Assembly: GCF_001552075.1 (NCBI RefSeq)
Contig: NZ_BCQM01000016.1
Span: forward strand, 1 to 32,086
DNA length: 32,086 nucleotides
DNA from: Arthrobacter luteolus NBRC 107841
GTDB taxonomy: Bacteria > Actinomycetota > Actinomycetes > Actinomycetales > Micrococcaceae
Reading direction: 5' to 3'
A program made the position numbers and the translations under genes. Numbering within the stretch: the first letter of the stretch is position 1; each line of letters starts with the position of its first letter. Shown in pieces: positions 15,527-23,295 of this stretch. The notes beneath the pieces are model-generated. The model saw nothing but the letters and a program-made list of their open reading frames with translations, did not search any database and was not told the origin of the DNA.

Positions 15527-17761
15527 TCAGCCCCGTTCCAGGAAGGCTTCCTTTTCCGGGTTCAGGTAGGCCTCGATTGCTTCGTTGAGGCCGGGGTATT
15601 CGAGCAGGTCAGGATCCCCGGCAACAAGTTCCTGCGCGTCGGTCCGTGCCTTTTCGATGACTTTTTCGTCCTGGATGGCGCGGAGCAGCTTCAGGGTGGA
15701 GCGTCCGCCGGACTGGGAGGCGCCGAGGATGTCCCCTTCCCGGCGAAGTTCCAGGTCCCGGCGGGAGAGTTCAAAGCCATCCGTTGTCGCTGCGACGGCG
15801 TCCAGCCGCTCACGGCTCGGATGCCCCGGTTCAAGGTTGGTCACGAGCAGGCAGGTGCCGGGCAGTCCGCCACGCCCCACGCGTCCGCGCAGCTGGTGGA
15901 GCTGGGACATGCCGAACCGTTCGGCGTCGAGGATCACCATCATGGTGGCGTTATGCACATCCACGCCCACTTCGATCACGGTCGTGGAGACCAGCAGGTC
16001 GGTCTCCCCGCGGTTGAAGGCGTCCATGGCCGCGGACTTGTCCGCCGGATCCATCCGGCCGTGCAGCACCGCGATCCGGGTGCCTGCCAGCACCGGCAGC
16101 TCCTGCAGGCGTTCCACGGTGTCCACCACGGAGGCCAGTGGCCGCTGGCTGCGCTGGGAGGCGGGTTTCCCGGCGGGTTCCTCGATGAGGGCCAGCTCGG
16201 TGCCGGGTTCCTCTTCGCGGTCCCCGATTTTGGGGCAGACCACGTAGACCTGCCGGCCGGCGTCGATCTCCTCGCGGGCCCGGGCCCAGATGCGCGGCCC
16301 CCAGGCGGGCTTCTCCGCCAGCGGGGCCAGATGGGTGGAAATCGGTGCGCGGCCGGCGGGAAGCTCCGCCAGGGTGGAAACGTCCAGGTCACCGAAAACC
16401 GTCATGGCCACGGTCCGCGGGATCGGCGTCGCCGTCATCACCAGCAGGTGCGGGGTGCTGTGCCGGCCCTTGGTCCGCAGCAGATCCCGCTGTTCGACGC
16501 CGAAGCGGTGCTGCTCGTCCACGACAACCAGGCCGAGGTCCGCGAACTGCACGTGCTCCGAGAGCAGGGCGTGGGTGCCGATCACGATCCCGGCACTGCC
16601 GCTGGCGGCTTCCAGGAGCGCTGCCTTGCGCTGGGCGGCACCCATGGACCCGGTCAGGAGCGTCACGCGCGTGCCGTTCTCGCTGCCGCCGAGCAGTCCG
16701 CCTTCGGCCAGCGGACCCAGGGTCCGGGTGATCGAGGCGTGGTGCTGGGCGGCGAGGACTTCGGTGGGCGCCAGCAGCGCTGCCTGCCCGCCGGCGTCGA
16801 TCACCTGGAGCATGGCGCGCAGGGCCACCAGCGTTTTGCCGGAACCGACCTCGCCCTGGAGCAGGCGGTTCATCGGGTGTGCCTTCGCAAGATCAGCCGC
16901 CAGTTCCGCACCCACCTGTTCCTGGCCGGCGGTGAGCGTGAAAGGCAGAGCCGCATCAAAGGCTTCAAGCAGTCCGCCCTGGACCGGCGGCCGGGCGGTG
17001 GCGTCCTGCTGGGCGGTGAAGGCGTGCCGGCGTGCCAGGGCCGTCTGCAGCACCAGGGCCTCCTGGTAGCGGAAGCGGTGGCGTGCCTTGTACGCCTCCT
17101 GGATATCCGCGGGGCGGTGGATGGCCTCGTACGCTGCTGCCAGGCCCATAAGGCCCTCCCGGCGGCGGATGGCCTCGGGGAGCGGATCGCGCAGCCGCTC
17201 GGCCTGCAGGCTGTCCAGCAGCAGGTCGATGGTTTTCTTGATGTCCCAGCTGGTCAGTTTGGCGGTGGCCGGATACACCGGAATGGGCCGTTTGGCTTCC
17301 TCCTCGTCATCGGCGTCGTCGGCCAGCAGCACATAGTTCGGGTTCGTGAGCGTCAGCTGGCCCTTGTAGACGCCGACCTTGCCGGAGAACATGGCGCGGG
17401 CACCCACCTGCAGGTCCTTCTGCGCCTGGTAGCCATTGAAGAAGGTCAGGTGCAGCAGCCCCAGAGACCCGCCGGCGTCGTCTGTGACGGTGATCTCGAG
17501 GATCATTCCCTTCCGGGTCTGCATCCGCCGCGCGTTGTTGCTCTGCACCCGGGCGACCAGCGTGACTTCCTCATCGAAGGGGATCTCGGCAATCGGCGTG
17601 AGTTCACCGCGTTCGAGGTAGCGGCGCGGAACGTGCAGCAGCAGCTCCCCCACTGTGGAGATCCCAAGCTGCTGCTGGATTTTGTCAGCGGAGCGTTTAC
17701 CAATCCGGCGGTCGAGCGGGTAGTCGAGTTCGCCGGGAATCCTGTCCTGCATGTCCTGCAT
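15527..17761 (-). CDS. recG: ATP-dependent DNA helicase RecG
   Basis: Branch-migration helicase that remodels stalled replication forks and Holliday junctions; 744 residues, slightly longer than typical. An N-terminal OB-fold wedge domain (about 60-170) leads into superfamily 2 helicase motifs: Walker A GEVGSGKT near residue 300, the DEQH box in VVVDEQHRFGVEQR near 412, TATPIPRT shortly after, and the late motif QLRGRVGRGG. A short acidic insertion (ADDADDEEEAKR) sits at the end of the wedge. The start could be 17761 or the second ATG at 17752, because the first six codons repeat MQD. It follows the DAK2 gene by 5 bp. Confidence 0.96.
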   Translation of the reverse strand: MQDMQDRIPGELDYPLDRRIGKRSADKIQQQLGISTVGELLLHVPRRYLERGELTPIAEIPFDEEVTLVARVQSNNARRMQTRKGMILEITVTDDAGGSLGLLHLTFFNGYQAQKDLQVGARAMFSGKVGVYKGQLTLTNPNYVLLADDADDEEEAKRPIPVYPATAKLTSWDIKKTIDLLLDSLQAERLRDPLPEAIRRREGLMGLAAAYEAIHRPADIQEAYKARHRFRYQEALVLQTALARRHAFTAQQDATARPPVQGGLLEAFDAALPFTLTAGQEQVGAELAADLAKAHPMNRLLQGEVGSGKTLVALRAMLQVIDAGGQAALLAPTEVLAAQHHASITRTLGPLAEGGLLGGSENGTRVTLLTGSMGAAQRKAALLEAASGSAGIVIGTHALLSEHVQFADLGLVVVDEQHRFGVEQRDLLRTKGRHSTPHLLVMTATPIPRTVAMTVFGDLDVSTLAELPAGRAPISTHLAPLAEKPAWGPRIWARAREEIDAGRQVYVVCPKIGDREEEPGTELALIEEPAGKPASQRSQRPLASVVDTVERLQELPVLAGTRIAVLHGRMDPADKSAAMDAFNRGETDLLVSTTVIEVGVDVHNATMMVILDAERFGMSQLHQLRGRVGRGGLPGTCLLVTNLEPGHPSRERLDAVAATTDGFELSRRDLELRREGDILGASQSGGRSTLKLLRAIQDEKVIEKARTDAQELVAGDPDLLEYPGLNEAIEAYLNPEKEAFLERG

Positions 17762-17766
17762 GGACC

Positions 17767-18798
17767 TCAGGCTTCGCGGGCCAAGCCGCCGCTGGCGGCG
17801 GTGCCCCCCGGGACCGGGACCTGCGGAATTTCGGTTGTCTGGTGCCCGTTGGCGGACAGCTCGGTGATCGTGACGTTGGTCGGTTCGCCCACCGTGCGCA
17901 GCAGTTCCAGCACAGCTCCGGCATCCGGGGTGTGGACGTGGACCCGCCAGCGGTAGCCATCCCCCACCGGGCTGACGGCGCTCATGATCACGGACTCCCC
18001 CAGCTCATCCAGCGAGAGCCGCATCGTGGCGGCGTCGAGCGGGCTGAGCGTGATGGTGCACATAACCTCCACGCCTTCGAGCTGCGGCTGCCTGCTGTGG
18101 ATGTGCGGGTCCTGGACGTCGTACCCGTGCAGTCCGTCGAGCAGCTCGCGCTGCAGTTCCTCGCCCAGGGCCGCGGCGCGCAGGGCGTCCAGCACCAGGA
18201 GGAATCCGACACCGCCGGCGTCGACCACCCGAGCATCGGTCAGGGTCTGCAGCTGCTCTTCAGTGCGCACGACGGCGGCCAGGGCCGCTGTCATCATGGC
18301 GCGGAGGGTTTCGGCCAGGCCGGCGTTGGAGTCATCGCCAATCTGGGCGGCTTCCACCCGGGACGCGCCCCGGGCAGCCTCTTCGAGTACGGAGAGCATG
18401 GTCCCGGGAACGGGATCGCTGAGTACGGACCAGGAGCGCAGCTGCGCACGGTCCAGGGCTCTCGCCAGCTGCGGCGCGGACAGCCTGGTGCTGCCCTGCA
18501 GCGGCTCTGCCATTGCGGTGAGGAAAACGGAGAGCAGGGTGCCCGAGTTTCCGCGGGCCTGTTCCATAGCGGAGCGGCCCGCAGTCGAGAGCAGTTCGCC
18601 GATGTCCTGGGTCTCCAGCTCCGCCGCCGCAGCGGAGGCTGCGCGCATGGTCAGGTAGAGGTTGGTTCCGGTATCGCCGTCGGCTACCGGGAAGATATTG
18701 ATGGCGTTCAGCCGGTCGCTGTGGTTCCCCAGGGAGACCTCGGCCTTGCTCAACCATCGCTTCAGCGCTTGCGCATTGGCGGTGATCTTAGTCTGCAA
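17767..18798 (-). CDS. DAK2/DhaL-domain protein (FakA-like, short)
   Basis: 343 residues. The N-terminal DhaL-type kinase domain (about 1-205) has the nucleotide/Mg site PVADGDTGTNL (Asp40 and Asp42) and the RGNSGT motif. A second region (about 225-310) resembles the middle domain of FakA-like fatty acid kinases. The C-terminal domain seen in full-length FakA (about 550 residues in Firmicutes) is absent. A fatty-acid or dihydroxyacetone-type kinase role is therefore possible but unproven. TTG start (18798) behind GGGAT. Its place directly upstream of recG is typical. Confidence 0.85.
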   Translation of the reverse strand: MQTKITANAQALKRWLSKAEVSLGNHSDRLNAINIFPVADGDTGTNLYLTMRAASAAAAELETQDIGELLSTAGRSAMEQARGNSGTLLSVFLTAMAEPLQGSTRLSAPQLARALDRAQLRSWSVLSDPVPGTMLSVLEEAARGASRVEAAQIGDDSNAGLAETLRAMMTAALAAVVRTEEQLQTLTDARVVDAGGVGFLLVLDALRAAALGEELQRELLDGLHGYDVQDPHIHSRQPQLEGVEVMCTITLSPLDAATMRLSLDELGESVIMSAVSPVGDGYRWRVHVHTPDAGAVLELLRTVGEPTNVTITELSANGHQTTEIPQVPVPGGTAASGGLAREA

Positions 18799-18973
18799 AG
18801 TAATCCCGTTCCGTGCTGTTGCTCATACGTGGACTCCGGTTCGTGCCAGCTTCTGCGTGCGTAACCTTACTGGTCATCATTGACCCTTAAAGCAGCCTGT
18901 CCAGTGAGAAGCGTACCGCAGGGCCCTGACAGCAACCGATAAGCTTCGGGGATTTTGTGGGAAAGTGGAGCAC

Positions 18974-19210
18974 ATGGGCAAACGGCTTTACACGGACGTA
19001 GCGGCTGCGCGGCATATGAGTTCGGGGACGCTGCGGGGTTCCCGAACCGAGGGTGATTTGGTCCGCAGTGATTTGGTGCGGCCGGCAGGTTCGTCGAAGC
19101 CGGAACCCGCCACTTCCTATCGGCGGAAACGTGCTGTGGCTGTGGCCCTGAGCCTGTGCGTATTTATTTCCGTGCCGGCACTTATCACGCTTCTCGTACT
19201 TTTTGGCTAA
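18974..19210 (+). CDS. Small single-pass membrane protein, unknown function
   Basis: 78 residues from ATG 18974 (GGAG 3 nt upstream); a GTG at 18965 would add three residues. A hydrophilic N-terminal half contains a short internal repeat (GDLVRSDLVRP). It is followed by a positive cluster (SYRRKRAVA) and a C-terminal membrane helix of about 22 residues ending in LLVLFG. It is likely a tail-anchored protein with a cytoplasmic N-terminus. I do not recognise a family. It is divergent from the DAK2 gene (175 bp) and lies 105 bp before wecB, at the edge between the conserved block and the glycopolymer locus. Confidence 0.6.
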   Translation: MGKRLYTDVAAARHMSSGTLRGSRTEGDLVRSDLVRPAGSSKPEPATSYRRKRAVAVALSLCVFISVPALITLLVLFG

Positions 19211-19252
19211 ACACAAAACCCCTCACGATGCAACAGTAATTGGCAAATGGGC

Positions 19253-19310
19253 TAGGATGACCAGACCGCGCTACCAGTCTCACTTTCTAAGTCTCACGTT
19301 TTATGGGGGA
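19253..19310 (+). promoter_or_regulatory. Possible -10 element and Shine-Dalgarno of wecB
   Basis: TAGGAT (19253-19258) could be a -10 element, but no good -35 is found at the right distance. GGGGGA (19305-19310) lies 5 nt before the TTG start of wecB and supports that start. A leader of about 50 nt would separate the two. Confidence 0.35.
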
Positions 19311-19315
19311 TCACC

Positions 19316-20461
19316 TTGCCGCTCGTTATGCCTATCTATGGAACCCGACCCGAAGCCATCAAAATGGCACCGATCGTTGCTGAGCTCCAGGAATCCACCA
19401 CCCTGAATCACTTCACAACCGTGACGGGACAGCACCGCTCGATGCTGGACCAGGTCAACGGGTTGTTCGGAATCGTCCCTGACCACGATCTCAATATTTT
19501 TGCTCCTGGCCAGACCTTGAATGGGATCCTCACGCGAACGATTGACGGATTGGACAAGCTCTTCAGTGTCAACAGGCCTGACGCAGTTATCGTTCAGGGC
19601 GACACGACCACTTCCACTGCAGGGGCCATCGCAGCGTTCTACCACAGCATTCCTGTGGTGCATGTTGAAGCAGGGCTTCGCAGCGGAGATCTTTTTTCTC
19701 CCTTTCCGGAAGAAGCCAACCGGAAAATGACGTCGCAGATCGCCAGCCTGCATCTGGCCCCGACCACGACCAGCCGGGCCAACCTCCTCGCAGAGAATAT
19801 TCCCGCCGCCGATATTGCCGTGACTGGCAACACGGTCATCGATGCCCTGTTCATGACCGTCGACAAGAAGGTGCCTTTCACGGATCCGCAGCTTGAGAGG
19901 CTCGCCGAAGAGGATGCCCGCATTCTTCTCGTGACAACTCACCGCCGCGAGAATCAGGGCGAAGCAATGCGCGGCGTGGGCCGGGCGTTGGCTCGAATCG
20001 CCGATGCAGAACCCGACCTGACGCTTGTGGTTCCGCTGCACAAGAACCCGGCGGTCCGCGCGGCCGTTGTCCCGTTCATCGATGGCAAGAAGAACGTCAT
20101 CGTGGTGGAGCCCCTGGCCTACGGCGAGTTCACACGGATGCTCTCCATGGCGCACGTTGTGCTCACTGACTCCGGCGGAGTCCAGGAGGAAGCCCCCAGC
20201 CTCGGCAAACCCGTCCTGGTGATGCGTGAGAACACTGAGCGCCCGGAAGCTGTAGTAGCCGGCACGGTCAAGCTGATCGGCACTGACGAGAACCGCATTG
20301 TCGCGGAAGTTGATCAGCTGCTGAACGATCGTGTGCACTTCGATTCCATGGCCAATGCCGTAAACCCGTACGGGGATGGCAAGGCGGCACAGCGCACTGT
20401 GGCGGCTATCGAGGAACTCCTTGGGGTCGGGTCGCGGATCGCCGATTTTGGCGATGCCTAG
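19316..20461 (+). CDS. wecB: UDP-N-acetylglucosamine 2-epimerase (non-hydrolysing)
   Basis: Interconverts UDP-GlcNAc and UDP-ManNAc; 381 residues, the normal length. Family motifs: YGTRPEAIKMAP (8-19), QGDTTST in the central strand, HVEAGLRSGD and PFPEEANRK, HRREN (the THRRENQG segment), and DSGGVQEEAPSLGKPVLVMRENTERPE in the UDP-binding C-terminal half. TTG start set by GGGGGA upstream and by the family N-terminus. Its last 8 bp overlap the next gene. With wecC, 9 kb away on the other strand, it supplies UDP-ManNAcA for a surface polymer. Confidence 0.96.
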   Translation: MPLVMPIYGTRPEAIKMAPIVAELQESTTLNHFTTVTGQHRSMLDQVNGLFGIVPDHDLNIFAPGQTLNGILTRTIDGLDKLFSVNRPDAVIVQGDTTTSTAGAIAAFYHSIPVVHVEAGLRSGDLFSPFPEEANRKMTSQIASLHLAPTTTSRANLLAENIPAADIAVTGNTVIDALFMTVDKKVPFTDPQLERLAEEDARILLVTTHRRENQGEAMRGVGRALARIADAEPDLTLVVPLHKNPAVRAAVVPFIDGKKNVIVVEPLAYGEFTRMLSMAHVVLTDSGGVQEEAPSLGKPVLVMRENTERPEAVVAGTVKLIGTDENRIVAEVDQLLNDRVHFDSMANAVNPYGDGKAAQRTVAAIEELLGVGSRIADFGDA

Positions 20462-22112
20462 TAAACGGGTTTTCATCTATGGGAGCCACGCCGCAGCAAA
20501 CCTGATCAATAGCTATACCGAGAGCGCGGAGCGAACAGGCTATGTGGTTCGTCAGTCCCTGATCAGTGCAATGAACGGGCCCAGCAATGTGACGCTGGAT
20601 GCCTTGCCTGGCCAGACGGCGGCAGGCTTGCGCCAGGTCAGAGACGACGCCGCAGCTTCACTTCCGTCCACGTTGGAGAACAAGGCCACGACCCTTGACT
20701 TCATGCTGTGGGATCTTGCTGACGAACGCTTCGGCGTACACTCCCTAACGGATGGGACTTTCCTTACCGCATCACCCCAGCTGAAGAAGTCAGTCCTGCA
20801 TGGCGCGTCGGCCGCACGACACATCATGTTTGGTTCACGCGAGCACCTCTCCCTGTGGAAGACTGCAGCCGATCGATTGGTGGAGTTACTCACAAAACTC
20901 GGCCTGAAGTCTAAGACGTTTGTGCTCCGTATGCCTTGGGCTGGTGTGGACGAGAATGGGGACTCCGTAGAGCACAGCTTCGGTCAGAGTTCCAGAGAAG
21001 CCAACACCGCATTCAAGCCGTACTACCGCCACTTGCGGCGCCGGGGTATCCGCATCATCCGCGAACGCAGGGGCATTGGCTCAGCGAATCATCCCCACGG
21101 TCCGTCGCCCTTGAATCTCTTGGATTCGCAATATCACAGTCTGGCCGGCCAGCTAGCCAAGGCTGTGTCAACTACTTCCGCTGCACCGGTTTTGGACTGG
21201 AACTGGGATTCACAGCACAATGCTCCGGTCCTTCATTGGACCGATCCCGGTCAGCTGGATGTCACAGTTCCGGGACGAACAGAACATTGTATAGCTCCCC
21301 GCCCAGCCTTCGATGAGGAGTTTCCCGCCCGGTTCCTTGTTCAGAACACAGGTTCGGATACTTTGCTGGTTATCAGTCATGGTGCTCTACCTCGTGGAAA
21401 ATACAAGGTTCCTCGATTCGAGTTTCTTTCGACACTCGAAAGCAGAGAAGAAAACCTTCTGTTCCTTGCCGACGGGGCGCTGGCGGCAAACGATCAACTT
21501 GAACTCGCTTGGTTTACCGGATCCGAGCAGGATGATCTGACAGCACGATTTAGTTGGATCGCCCAGAGGGTCGCGGATCAGCTGGGCGCGCACAAAGTTC
21601 TGTTTTTAGGCGGATCCGGTGGCGGTTTTGCCTCGGTAAATCTTGCAGCTTCCACACCAGGTTCCCGCGCGCTCGTCTTCAATCCTCAGACCATTATCCG
21701 ACGGTACTGGGCCAAAGCTGTAAGTAACTATCAAAAGACTCTATTTCCTGAGATTGGATCGATCACGCAATTGGATAAGCTTGGTCGGCGGGTGAGTCTA
21801 GTAGATCGAGTGACGGAAGGACAACCATCCAGCTACCAGCTTATATACGTACAAAATGACGACGATACCTTTCATATCGAGAACCATTTGACGCCTTTCG
21901 CTAAAAAGTTACAAATGCTTCCGGAAACCTCCGAGTCGTCAAGCGGGAATGTCCAGCTCATTGTGGAACCGTTTGCCTCCGGTCACAATATGCCATATCG
22001 CGAAATCCTCAACGTTTTTGTGGACCTGAGCCTTCAAGACTGGGGCAGCCCACTGTCTGGCTGGGACCGAAGTGCCTACGGCCATCTATTGACAGTCGAC
22101 GAAGGAGTTTAG
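20454..22112 (+). CDS. DUF6270-like domain fused to an alpha/beta hydrolase
   Basis: 552 residues from ATG 20454, overlapping wecB by 8 bp. The N-terminal part (about 4-235) looks like DUF6270: a start strand RVFIYGS (5-11), FMLWDLADERFG (83-94) and a late LLDSQYHSLAGQLA (222-235). The C-terminal part (about 300-550) is an alpha/beta-hydrolase fold: strand LLVISHGAL, nucleophile elbow FLGGSGGG with Ser388, acidic candidates Asp469-471 (QNDDDTF) and His511 (SGHNMP). Both domains occur in polysaccharide loci. Hydrolase-fold proteins there can be O-acetyltransferases (CsaC of Neisseria meningitidis is one precedent), so polymer acylation or deacylation is a guess. GC content begins to fall within this gene. 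DUF6270 assignment is from remembered motif patterns. Confidence 0.8.
   Translation: MPSKRVFIYGSHAAANLINSYTESAERTGYVVRQSLISAMNGPSNVTLDALPGQTAAGLRQVRDDAAASLPSTLENKATTLDFMLWDLADERFGVHSLTDGTFLTASPQLKKSVLHGASAARHIMFGSREHLSLWKTAADRLVELLTKLGLKSKTFVLRMPWAGVDENGDSVEHSFGQSSREANTAFKPYYRHLRRRGIRIIRERRGIGSANHPHGPSPLNLLDSQYHSLAGQLAKAVSTTSAAPVLDWNWDSQHNAPVLHWTDPGQLDVTVPGRTEHCIAPRPAFDEEFPARFLVQNTGSDTLLVISHGALPRGKYKVPRFEFLSTLESREENLLFLADGALAANDQLELAWFTGSEQDDLTARFSWIAQRVADQLGAHKVLFLGGSGGGFASVNLAASTPGSRALVFNPQTIIRRYWAKAVSNYQKTLFPEIGSITQLDKLGRRVSLVDRVTEGQPSSYQLIYVQNDDDTFHIENHLTPFAKKLQMLPETSESSSGNVQLIVEPFASGHNMPYREILNVFVDLSLQDWGSPLSGWDRSAYGHLLTVDEGV
22102..22107 (+). promoter_or_regulatory. Shine-Dalgarno AAGGAG before an ATT start
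   Basis: AAGGAG lies in the last codons of the DUF6270-hydrolase gene and is 7 nt upstream of ATT at 22115. No ATG, GTG or TTG is in that frame until TTG at 22286, which has no such site. Confidence 0.55.
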
Positions 22113-22114
22113 CC

Positions 22115-23287
22115 ATTTACTCCCCTGAAGAACGTAAGACACTACTTTGGGTCGACGCAATCCTGTGTGATGCTGAAACTGACGGCAAAATAATCGAAAC
22201 GTATCTGAAGCGCTTTCGACATACCTTAGACAGCATTGGGAAACAGGTCGTACCTAAGGACGTAGAGCTCAGGTTAGTTATCCATTTGTCCCGCGATAAG
22301 GATAAGTACTTCTCGGTCATCGATGATCTCATTAACGGTATGAACTCATCGGTAAGGGCGGGCGCCTTGATACATCTCTATGATCATCCGCCTGCAGGAT
22401 ACGGCGCGGTTAGCTCGTCACATATTGACAGGATTAAAAACCCAAACAAGCAACCGGGGCGCCGAGAGGCACTGTTCCGATCCGCAGTTTCGTCCATCGA
22501 TCTTAACCGATATTCCGCGTTGATTAGGGTATCCATGGATGATGATGACTTCCTTTTACCCAATCATTTTCAGCAGATCTCCTTTTTGGCGCACAGTATT
22601 CTCCAGAAAAGCTCCCACCAGGTGACCGCCGTTGGCCTGTATCGTCAGCATCTAGCATCTCTGACAGATGACGGTGCGGTCATGACCACCGTTGATTTCA
22701 GCCGTTGCATTCCGGGCAACAAATTTTATGTCATTCCAGCCGACTATTTTTCATCGGCTGCAGACTACAGTCCCTGGGGGATTCCAGAACTTATTGACGA
22801 AGAGGCTGTTGATAGGTTCTTTAAACAAAACATACATCTGACTCTAGTCCGCAACAACGAACCCACGTTTATTTATATGCGCCGAGGTTCGAACTTATCG
22901 AGAAATGACAAATCGGACTATATTGATCATAGTTATGACAATAAGCGATTCGCCAATGAACAAGATCTCTTGAACCACTCATCTGCGGCGACAAGCATTG
23001 CAATGCCTACACCAGATATGCGTCCTTTACCTCGTCAGTTTCATATGACTGCAAGTCGTTCAGGTTCGGGAAAAACGACAGTGACGACAAATTTTCTGAA
23101 ACTATTTCATGCAGATTCAACAATTGCATTCTATTTAATGCAGGGCACTAATCGAATAGACACAATTTGGTACTCGCGAAATGAATCTGTTGCGTTCACC
23201 AACGTTCCGCGAGGGTGCTCTGTCCGTGCTTTCGTACGGATGAATGGGGAGATCATTCACCGGAAGCTCGTTCGAATCTGGGACTAG
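22115..23287 (+). CDS. GT-A-like glycosyltransferase (rhamnosyltransferase-like), probably ATT-initiated
   Basis: From ATT 22115 the protein is 390 residues; from TTG 22286 it would be 333 and would lose the first strand and helix of the GT-A fold (LWVDAIL and ELRLVIHLSRDKD). The motif IRVSMDDDDFLLPNHF (acidic run at 142-145) matches the metal-binding R-x-D-x-DD element of the putative rhamnosyltransferase family (PF11316-like). The C-terminal 55 residues (about 337-390: AFYLMQG, RNESVAF, NVPRGCSVRAFVRMNG) form a separate beta-rich segment resembling the end of the convergent hydrolase gene. Codon use and GC are low, with hand-counted lines of 42% and 37%, which suggests transfer. Probably adds a sugar to the surface polymer. 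Its stop lies 8 bp from that of the convergent gene. Confidence 0.72.
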   Translation: MYSPEERKTLLWVDAILCDAETDGKIIETYLKRFRHTLDSIGKQVVPKDVELRLVIHLSRDKDKYFSVIDDLINGMNSSVRAGALIHLYDHPPAGYGAVSSSHIDRIKNPNKQPGRREALFRSAVSSIDLNRYSALIRVSMDDDDFLLPNHFQQISFLAHSILQKSSHQVTAVGLYRQHLASLTDDGAVMTTVDFSRCIPGNKFYVIPADYFSSAADYSPWGIPELIDEEAVDRFFKQNIHLTLVRNNEPTFIYMRRGSNLSRNDKSDYIDHSYDNKRFANEQDLLNHSSAATSIAMPTPDMRPLPRQFHMTASRSGSGKTTVTTNFLKLFHADSTIAFYLMQGTNRIDTIWYSRNESVAFTNVPRGCSVRAFVRMNGEIIHRKLVRIWD

Positions 23288-23295
23288 GTTGGCAC

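Noticed and set aside
15821-17956. 711-codon open frame on the plus strand opposite recG
   Set aside because: It is antisense to a certain recG. High GC leaves stop-free shadows in several frames; its translation is low-complexity Gly/Arg/His/Gln without a recognisable domain.
18788-18826. 12-residue leader ORF (MSNSTERDYFAD) overlapping the DAK2 start on the minus strand
   Set aside because: Too short to support without conservation; no attenuation-type codon run or hairpin is associated with it.
19308-19317. GGATCACCTT, identical to a piece of the 16S rRNA 3' end
   Set aside because: Only 10 bases match and no other rRNA sequence is near; the GGGGGA part is better read as the wecB Shine-Dalgarno.
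23050-23090. P-loop-like SGSGKTT in the glycosyltransferase
   Set aside because: The Walker A pattern needs Gly or Ala four residues before GK; here that position is Ser, and no Walker B or NTPase fold follows. It lies in a linker before the C-terminal beta segment.
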